NCBI GenBank assembly: GCA_031265345.1
Contig: JAISCU010000114.1
Span: 1 to 11,064 of the forward strand
Direction of reading: 5' to 3'
DNA from: Bifidobacteriaceae bacterium
Lineage (GTDB): Bacteria; Actinomycetota; Actinomycetes; Actinomycetales; WQXJ01
DNA: 11,064 nucleotides
In this document: positions 6,157-11,064 of the stretch, piece by piece
How the letters are laid out: each line of letters starts with the position of its first letter
Numbering within the stretch: the stretch's first letter is position 1
The notes under the pieces: generated by a model
Database searches by the model: none
The model's input: only the letters and a program-made list of their open reading frames with translations
Told to the model about the DNA's origin: nothing
Translations under genes and position numbers: made by a program

Positions 6157-7854
6157 TCAAACGCCGTCCCGCGCGGTGCTCGCGCCGGTGTCCCAGTAGA
6201 CCTCCAACTCCGCGATGGCGGTGTAGCGCAGGCGGAATCCGTGCGGCCGCCCGGCCAGCCGGATGCCGGTGGTGGTGACCGGATCGAAGGTGAAGGTATA
6301 CACCTTGTGACCCGTCGATTCGAACCAGTCGGGATAGGGAGGCGAGCATGCCACCCCCGGCGCGCGCGCCCACTCGCCAGCTCGGCGGAACTCGACCCAT
6401 GGCTGCGCGGCGAAGAACCCCGATGTCAGGTCGACCGGTCCGGTGGTGTAGACCAGGCGGTTCATGCGCAGGGGCAGCGCCCAGGTGTAGCCCCAGTAGT
6501 CGAAGTCTTTGGCGGAGCCGGTGGAGGAGTCCTCGGCCCTGTCGATCCGGCCGTCGTTCAGCACTTCCGGGTGGCCGGATCGGAAAGTGGTGCCGATGGG
6601 ATGGGCCTGGCGTAGCGCTAAGTTCGCCTCGGCGCGCGGTTGGTGAGGCGGCACCAACTCGCCGAAGCCAGGCCCCGGCTCCTCGGGAGCCCGCTCCAGG
6701 CGCAGGCGGCGCAGCGAGAAGTGGTACGTGTCGCCGCCGTAGGTCGGGGCGTCCCAGAACCAGTTGGACTGGACCCACGCCTCGCGGCAGTCCTCGGACA
6801 GGAACCTGGACGGGATGGTCGGAGCGTACCCTCCCTGTTTGGCGAGCGTGGAACCTGGCCCGTCCCATCGGTCGAACCCGAAATCCTGCGTCAAGGCCTC
6901 GCGCCACGGCCCCCACGGCGCCGGGGCCTCGTAGATGATCCATGAGACCTCGCTGAACGACGTGTACAGGTAGCGGCCGAAGGCCGGCAGGTAGGTCACT
7001 CCGCCCTGAGCCAGGTAGGTCGCGCCCAGTCGTGAGGGCGAGTCCGCGTTCGCCGCTGCGCCCGCTGCCAGGAGGGTCGGCCGGTAATGCCGGCGGTGGT
7101 CCGTCAGCACTGGGACCTTGTGATCTATGTTCGCCGTCCATTCGACTGTGCCGCTGTCCCGGCCGCCCGAATAGAACCGCCAGGCTTCGCGGTCCATGAT
7201 CTGGTCGGCTGGAACACGCGCCAAGTACAAGTCCGTCGGGTCCGGCACGCAGCCGGAGGTCGAGGCGCGCCAGTTGTAGTCCAGGCCGAAGGCGTAGACG
7301 AAATCGTTGGCCTGGTGGCCGAGCGTTTCGGCGTGCCGATTCGATTGGCCGAAGTCCAAGAACATGACCGTGGTGAAGCGGTGGTCGGTGAAATGGGGGC
7401 TGCCCGCGGATGCCCAGGTCCGACCGCCATCGGTGGAGCGGACGATCCCAGCGGCCGGCGCCTCGGCGAACACGTCCGGATGGTCGCCCATTCGTAGATC
7501 CTGCACAGCCAGGTACAACTCGTCGCGGCCGTCTCGATTGCCGTCCACCGCCACCATGCCGGTCGGTTTGGAGTTGAAGCGTTCCGGATCGGTCCAAACC
7601 GGCGCCACGTCCCGCCCGGACGCCAGGCGTTCGCCGCTCAGGCCGGTGGCGGGGTCCCCGGTCAGGCGGCTGACCGCGAGGTCGGCGACCGGCCAGGAAC
7701 CGAAGCCGGTGCCGTCGCCGTTGGCCGTGTAGAGCCAGCCATCGTCCGCCCAAGCGCTCGGCCACAGGTCGCCATTGGAGTCAGAGCCGACGCGTTCTTG
7801 ATAGTCGAGCTGGACCACCGAGAAGAAGTCCGACATGGGCGGGTGGGTGCTCAT
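6157..7854 (-). CDS. Cytoplasmic beta-propeller-like protein with C-terminal discoidin-like domain
   Basis: With the start at 7854 the protein has 565 residues and no signal peptide. Residues 10-390 look like a propeller-type glycosidase fold: DGWLYTANGDGTGFG (38-52), GNRDGRDELYLAV (105-117), a perfect Asp-box STDGGRTW (140-147), and repeated short strands to about 385. The motif order resembles DUF4185/GH43-like propellers, but I cannot assign a family firmly. Residues 409-555 look like an F5/8 type C (CBM32-like) domain, from NLALRQ and LNDGRID through YWGYTWALPLRMNRLVYT to GIRLAGRP and the closing IAELEVYW. An in-frame ATG at 7962 would add 36 residues, but an operator and predicted transcription start lie inside that extension. 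AAGGAAGGA (7874-7866) precedes the ATG at 7854 by 11 bases. It is transcribed separately from the transporter operon just downstream. A role in cytoplasmic breakdown of the imported sugar is inference. Confidence 0.75.
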   Translation of the reverse strand: MSTHPPMSDFFSVVQLDYQERVGSDSNGDLWPSAWADDGWLYTANGDGTGFGSWPVADLAVSRLTGDPATGLSGERLASGRDVAPVWTDPERFNSKPTGMVAVDGNRDGRDELYLAVQDLRMGDHPDVFAEAPAAGIVRSTDGGRTWASAGSPHFTDHRFTTVMFLDFGQSNRHAETLGHQANDFVYAFGLDYNWRASTSGCVPDPTDLYLARVPADQIMDREAWRFYSGGRDSGTVEWTANIDHKVPVLTDHRRHYRPTLLAAGAAANADSPSRLGATYLAQGGVTYLPAFGRYLYTSFSEVSWIIYEAPAPWGPWREALTQDFGFDRWDGPGSTLAKQGGYAPTIPSRFLSEDCREAWVQSNWFWDAPTYGGDTYHFSLRRLRLERAPEEPGPGFGELVPPHQPRAEANLALRQAHPIGTTFRSGHPEVLNDGRIDRAEDSSTGSAKDFDYWGYTWALPLRMNRLVYTTGPVDLTSGFFAAQPWVEFRRAGEWARAPGVACSPPYPDWFESTGHKVYTFTFDPVTTTGIRLAGRPHGFRLRYTAIAELEVYWDTGASTARDGV

Positions 7855-7948
7855 CAGGTCATGGGTCCTTCCTTGGACGGGCGAGCCCGGCGCCGACCGG
7901 CCATCGGCGCGGTCACGAGCGCGTGGCGACCGGTTGAGGCTTGCCCCA

Positions 7949-7960
7949 GTAATCGATTGC
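7949..7960. promoter_or_regulatory. LacI-type operator for the propeller gene
   Basis: GTAATCGATTGC has the consensus with one base changed in the right arm. Read on the minus strand it starts three bases after the predicted -10 TAGACT (7969-7964). It falls inside the first codons of the longest reading frame from 7962, which argues that translation starts further down, at 7854. Confidence 0.68.
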
Positions 7961-7963
7961 ACC

Positions 7964-7969
7964 AGTCTA
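7964..7969 (-). promoter_or_regulatory. Predicted -10 box of the propeller gene
   Basis: TAGACT on the minus strand fits TAnnnT and lies three bases before an operator, the same layout as at the other two promoters. No good -35 is visible: at 17 bases spacing the hexamer is GACGAC. The leader to the ATG at 7854 would be roughly 100 bases. It shares the 320-base gene-free divergent region 7855-8174 with the promoter of the secreted enzyme, and beyond these sites I see nothing else in that region. Confidence 0.45.
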
Positions 7970-8004
7970 GACGCCGCACGGAGGAAGTCGTCGCCTCCGC
8001 TCCC

Positions 8005-8033
8005 TTGACGGCCACCGAAGCCGATGGTAAGTT
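8005..8033 (+). promoter_or_regulatory. Predicted promoter of the secreted DUF4185 gene
   Basis: TTGACG (8005-8010) and TAAGTT (8028-8033) are separated by 17 bases, a near-consensus housekeeping promoter. An operator starts two bases after the -10. Transcription would start near 8040, leaving a leader of about 135 bases with a second operator in it. Confidence 0.65.
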
Positions 8034-8035
8034 CA

Positions 8036-8047
8036 GAAATCGATTAC
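8036..8047. promoter_or_regulatory. LacI-type operator over the DUF4185 promoter start
   Basis: GAAATCGATTAC is identical to the copy at 6081-6092. It directly follows the -10 box and should overlap the start of transcription, a position that blocks open-complex formation when a repressor binds. Confidence 0.72.
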
Positions 8048-8092
8048 AGCGTCACCGGAAATCCCTGGCATTGGGCGCGTTCAGATGATTCT

Positions 8093-8104
8093 GTAATCGA
8101 TTAC
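8093..8104. promoter_or_regulatory. LacI-type operator, perfect palindrome
   Basis: GTAATCGATTAC is a perfect 12-base palindrome and the best copy of the five. It is centred 57 bases downstream of the copy at 8036-8047, within the predicted leader of the secreted enzyme. No -10-like hexamer stands directly before it, so it is probably an auxiliary site. Confidence 0.72.
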
Positions 8105-8174
8105 CGCCTGGTTGGCGCAGACGGATGACGCCCCGACCAGACGCCCTACTCGCAACGAAGCAGGAGGCATATAG

Positions 8175-10430
8175 ATGGGACATCGACTTCGCAGGACTGT
8201 GGGGACCGTCGCGACGGCGACGGTGGCGTTCACCGGCCTCGCCTTGACCACCGGAGGGGCCGTGGCGGCTGAACCCCTGCCGCCCTCACCGGGTGTGGTC
8301 GTGGCCAAGATGACCGGCCCGAACGCCATCACCCCTACCAACACCAACGCTCTGGGCAACATCGCTGGCACCGACCTTGGCGCCTTCTGGGACGCGGGCA
8401 ACGGCACGGTCATCGCCGCCTTCGGCGACACCTACAACCGCGAGACCACCAGCGGTCAGTGGCGCTGCTCCAGCGGCTTGATCAGCTCCGACACCGACCT
8501 GTCCGACGGCGTGTCGTGGGACTCCGCCATCAAGGTCAACCCCGAAGACCAGTACTCGGCCCAACTGGTCCCGTGCAACAAGGACGCCGGGGGCAACGGC
8601 GCCGTCAAGCCGGGCGAGCATTCGGCCATCCCGACTGGCGGCTTCGCAGTGCAGAACCCCGCCGAACCCACCGAGTACCGGAACTTCGTCGGTTACATGT
8701 CGAACACCGGCTTCGGCGCGGCCGGCTACTGGGGCATCCAGTACTCGGAGATCTATTACTCCGACGACTACGGTCTGACCTGGGCCCAGGCGCCGCTCAA
8801 ATGGGTCAACACCTCGGGCTCGTCCAACAACTACCACCCGTTCTCCATGATCAACTTCGCCCAGCAGCCGGGCGATCCTTGGGTCTACATGTTCGGAACC
8901 GGCGGCGGACGGCACACCCCGGTGGCCGTCGCACGGGTCCAGGCGGCCGATTTCTACGCCATGGACCAGTCGAAGTTCGAATACTGGATCACCGATAGCT
9001 GGGTCGGCACCGACGAGGATCCGCAAGCCGACTCCCACGCGACGCCGGTGATGGGCAACTTCACCGACCACGGTGTGGGCGAACTCGGGATCGGCTACGA
9101 CCAGTGGACGCAGAGCTGGGTCAGCTTCCACCAGGACAACGACCTCTCCATAGTGCTGCAGACCGCCCCGGCGCCGACGGGTCCGTGGACCGACCCGGAG
9201 ATCGTGGTCCATGTGGACGACTACCCCCAGCTCTACGGCGGGTTCATCCATCCGTGGTCATTGGGCGACGACCCAGACCTGTATTTCTCCATGTCGGACT
9301 GGAACAAGTACAACACCTTCCTGGTTCGGGTCACATTGAACCGTGACGGGAGCCTGGCGCGGCCGAACCTGGTCACCGATCCGAACTTCGAGCGCTCACC
9401 GCTGGCCGGCTCCACGGCCTCGTTCTCCAGCGCCTGGCAGAATGACGCGGAGGCGGCCGGGATCGACCGAGCGACCTCGCAGGCGAGCGGCGGCAACCGC
9501 CCCTACTCCGGCTGGCACTCGGCCTGGATGCGTCTGGGCGGCGAGACGCCCGCCGGCGACGTGTCCCTGTTCCAGACCATCGACGTGAAACCGAACACCG
9601 ACTACCGCGCCTGGGGCGAGGTCAAGTACAACGACGACACCGCCAACACCACGGCTGGACCGGCCGTGGAGACCGCGCACTTCGGCATCCGCCAACTGGA
9701 CGGCGAAGTGTTGGTGCAGACCGACATCAACAAGACCTGCACCAACCCGGCCGCCGTGGTGGGAGACGCCAACTGCGGCTCCAACGCCACCTTCTACGCC
9801 CGCCAAGATGTCACATTCAACAGCGGCGACAACACGCAGATCCAGATCTTCGTGGGCGGTCCCCGCCAGGAAGCCAATCCCTACATGAACATCGACACCT
9901 TCGGATTGCTCGAACTGGCACCGACAAATGTGGACCGCGCGGAGTTGGCCGCGGCCGTCGGAGAAGCCGAGACCAAGGACCCGGCCGAATACACCACTGG
10001 CTCGGCGACCGCCTTTCTCGCTGCGCTCGCGACAGCCAGAGCCACCCTGGGCGCCGCTCTGGCGGCCCAAGGCGAGGTCGACCAAGCCGCCACCGACCTA
10101 GTGGCCGCGACTGAGGCGCTGGTTCTCGCCTCGACGGTGCCCGAACTGCAGGTGACCGTGACGCCCCGTTGCGGCGCGGGCAAGGCACAGGTGTCCGTGA
10201 CGGTGAGGAACTCCGAGGACACGACGGGGGCGGCCGAGGTGGCGATCAGTTCGCCGCTCGGCGCGACCAAGTCGTTCGCTTCGGTGGCACCCGGCAAGTC
10301 GGCATCGAACGCCTTCACGACCCGCCTGGCCGTATTGGAGGCCGGCACCGTCACCGTGACAGGCAAGCTGCTGCCCGAGGGCGGGACCACCACCGAGACT
10401 GTCGGCTACGCCGGGGTGGACTGCCGGTAG
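8175..10430 (+). CDS. Secreted DUF4185 (GH183-type) glycoside hydrolase, multidomain
   Basis: The protein has 751 residues. AGGAGG (8162-8167) seven bases before the ATG fixes the start. A Sec signal peptide (HRLRR, hydrophobic core, AVA-AEP) is cleaved around residue 31-32. Residues about 40-395 match DUF4185: GTDLGAFWDAGNGTVIAAFG then DTY (65-87), HSAIPTGGFAV (149-159), YRNFVGYM, an Asp-box SDDYGLTW (196-203), and GGFIHPWSLGDDPDLYFSMS (355-374) followed by WNKYNTFLVRV. DUF4185 proteins form five-bladed propellers; characterised members (GH183) are endo-D-arabinofuranases. Residues about 399-582 look like a beta-sandwich carbohydrate-binding module (NLVTDPNFE start, YMNIDTFGLLEL end). Residues 585-652 form a helical FIVAR-like module (YTTGSATAFLAALATARATL). 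Residues 655-751 look like an Ig-like domain ending in DCR, with two cysteines. There is no LPxTG or membrane anchor, so it should be released or held by its modules. It is controlled by the same operators as the transporter. The substrate is inferred. Confidence 0.88.
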   Translation: MGHRLRRTVGTVATATVAFTGLALTTGGAVAAEPLPPSPGVVVAKMTGPNAITPTNTNALGNIAGTDLGAFWDAGNGTVIAAFGDTYNRETTSGQWRCSSGLISSDTDLSDGVSWDSAIKVNPEDQYSAQLVPCNKDAGGNGAVKPGEHSAIPTGGFAVQNPAEPTEYRNFVGYMSNTGFGAAGYWGIQYSEIYYSDDYGLTWAQAPLKWVNTSGSSNNYHPFSMINFAQQPGDPWVYMFGTGGGRHTPVAVARVQAADFYAMDQSKFEYWITDSWVGTDEDPQADSHATPVMGNFTDHGVGELGIGYDQWTQSWVSFHQDNDLSIVLQTAPAPTGPWTDPEIVVHVDDYPQLYGGFIHPWSLGDDPDLYFSMSDWNKYNTFLVRVTLNRDGSLARPNLVTDPNFERSPLAGSTASFSSAWQNDAEAAGIDRATSQASGGNRPYSGWHSAWMRLGGETPAGDVSLFQTIDVKPNTDYRAWGEVKYNDDTANTTAGPAVETAHFGIRQLDGEVLVQTDINKTCTNPAAVVGDANCGSNATFYARQDVTFNSGDNTQIQIFVGGPRQEANPYMNIDTFGLLELAPTNVDRAELAAAVGEAETKDPAEYTTGSATAFLAALATARATLGAALAAQGEVDQAATDLVAATEALVLASTVPELQVTVTPRCGAGKAQVSVTVRNSEDTTGAAEVAISSPLGATKSFASVAPGKSASNAFTTRLAVLEAGTVTVTGKLLPEGGTTTETVGYAGVDCR

Positions 10431-10472
10431 GCGCGAACCCGGCCAGACGGCATCGTACAAATATTCGAGATA

Positions 10473-10507
10473 GCGCCCGCCCGCCCCTAACAGGGCCGGG
10501 CGGGCGC
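10473..10507. terminator. GC-rich hairpin after the DUF4185 gene
   Basis: Arms GCGCCCGCCCG (10473-10483) and CGGGCGGGCGC (10497-10507) are perfect 11-base complements; CCC/GGG inside may extend the stem to a TAACA loop. It lies 42 bases after the TAG stop and 35 bases before the next start codon. There is no T-run after it, as is common for actinobacterial terminators, so complete termination is not certain and readthrough into the next gene is possible. Confidence 0.65.
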
Positions 10508-10542
10508 ACCCCAAACAAGACCAGGAAGAAAGGAATGAGGTT

Positions 10543-11064
10543 ATGGCTATAACGAGGAAGGGCGCCAGGCTGGCTGTGCTGACGGCGGGAGCGCTGGCGC
10601 TGGCCGGGTTCGGCGGCTCGGCGTGGGCGGCGCCGGTCGATGACGACGTCAACGGCGAGGGCGTGCCGACAAAGCTGTTGTTGACCGTGGCGGAATGCCC
10701 CGAGGGCGACCTGTACCTGACGGTCGACAACACCGACGTGCAGATGAAAGAGGTCTTGACGGCCGTGCCGACGGGCGAGCGTTGGTTCACCGGCGACATG
10801 AACGAGGTGACAGTGACCGACACGCGCTGCGAAGGCGACGTTCCGGTCGGCGCGTGGTGGCACGTCGAAGGCTCGGCGACCGATTTCGAGGCGCAGACAC
10901 CGCTCTTGCCCACTGACGACATCTCAGTCGACTATCTGGGCTGGGAGCCGTACTGGGGCTCCGCTCCCGACACCACCAACAACGTGGACCTGGGCGACCA
11001 GATCTACTCTGTGATCGAGACGGCCCAGGCTCCGTTCGACGCCGGCCTGAGCGGTCAAGAGTAC
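10543..11064 (+). CDS. Secreted surface-type protein, 3' end outside window
   Basis: An open frame from ATG 10543 runs 174 codons to the window edge with no stop. AAAGGAA (10529-10535) lies seven bases upstream of the ATG. The product has a Sec signal peptide (TRKGAR, hydrophobic core, cleavage near AWA-AP at residue 29-30). The mature part is acidic and Thr/Val-rich with beta-strand character, two cysteines (52 and 96), and the pattern WWHVEGSATDF (105-115) followed by VDYLGWEPYWG (129-139). The W-x-V-x-G-x-x-x-D-F ... LGW-x-P pattern recalls WxL-like surface proteins of actinobacteria, but that is recollection, not a firm assignment. It follows the secreted DUF4185 gene in the same direction with a 112-base gap holding a hairpin. 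A role in cell-surface binding is inference. Confidence 0.75.
   Translation, partial: MAITRKGARLAVLTAGALALAGFGGSAWAAPVDDDVNGEGVPTKLLLTVAECPEGDLYLTVDNTDVQMKEVLTAVPTGERWFTGDMNEVTVTDTRCEGDVPVGAWWHVEGSATDFEAQTPLLPTDDISVDYLGWEPYWGSAPDTTNNVDLGDQIYSVIETAQAPFDAGLSGQEY

Noticed and set aside
6143..7765. 540-codon frame on the minus strand in another phase
   Set aside because: It overlaps the frame that carries the Asp-box and discoidin-like motifs; its own translation is Arg/Pro/Gly-rich without motifs.
7855..7962. 36-residue N-terminal extension of the propeller protein from an ATG at 7962
   Set aside because: An operator (7949-7960) and the expected transcription start fall inside it, its sequence looks non-conserved, and a ribosome site supports the start at 7854.
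8286..9251. 321-codon open frame on the minus strand
   Set aside because: It is antisense to the DUF4185 domain, whose motifs, signal peptide and ribosome site are clear on the plus strand.
1..11064. tRNA, rRNA, CRISPR arrays, insertion sequences, toxin-antitoxin or defence genes
   Set aside because: I saw no cloverleaf, spaced repeat array, transposase or defence motif anywhere in the window.

Overview
This window is high-GC, actinobacterial-type DNA: GC-rich coding sequence, AGGAGG-like ribosome sites, GC hairpins without U-tracts, and Sec/lipoprotein signals of the usual Gram-positive type. It is a compact carbohydrate-utilisation locus. The exact genus cannot be read from the sequence; a Micrococcales-like actinobacterium is a reasonable guess.

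Layout. On the minus strand, from about 6100 down to 57, lies a four-gene operon: a sugar-binding lipoprotein (5929-4556), two CUT1-type ABC permeases (4445-3456 and 3459-2605, with a 4-bp overlap) and a GH116-like glycoside hydrolase (2585-57). Upstream of it, also on the minus strand, is a separate cytoplasmic protein with an Asp-box/propeller-like region and a C-terminal discoidin-like domain (7854-6157). Divergent from that, on the plus strand, is a secreted DUF4185 (GH183-type) protein with extra binding and FIVAR-like modules (8175-10430). A second secreted protein starts at 10543 and runs off the right edge. No sugar ABC ATPase and no LacI-type regulator gene is present in the window.

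Regulation. The most striking signal is a 12-bp palindrome, G(T/A)AATCG(A/G)TT(A/G)C, present five times and only near the three promoters. At all three transcription units one copy starts 2-3 bases after a plausible -10 box, so it should cover the transcription start. Two promoters carry a further copy downstream. This looks like a local regulon of a LacI-family repressor encoded elsewhere.

How the parts could work together (inference). The secreted DUF4185 enzyme cuts an extracellular polysaccharide, the lipoprotein and permeases import the oligosaccharides using a shared ATPase encoded elsewhere, and the signal-less propeller protein and GH116 enzyme finish degradation in the cytoplasm. 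DUF4185 (GH183) members have been described as endo-D-arabinofuranases, so a D-arabinan or other furanoside polymer is a candidate substrate, but the sequence does not prove it.

At the extreme left, two Fur/Zur-type 7-1-7 boxes (1-15 and 46-60) probably belong to a gene beyond the window edge; the second overlaps the GH116 stop codon.
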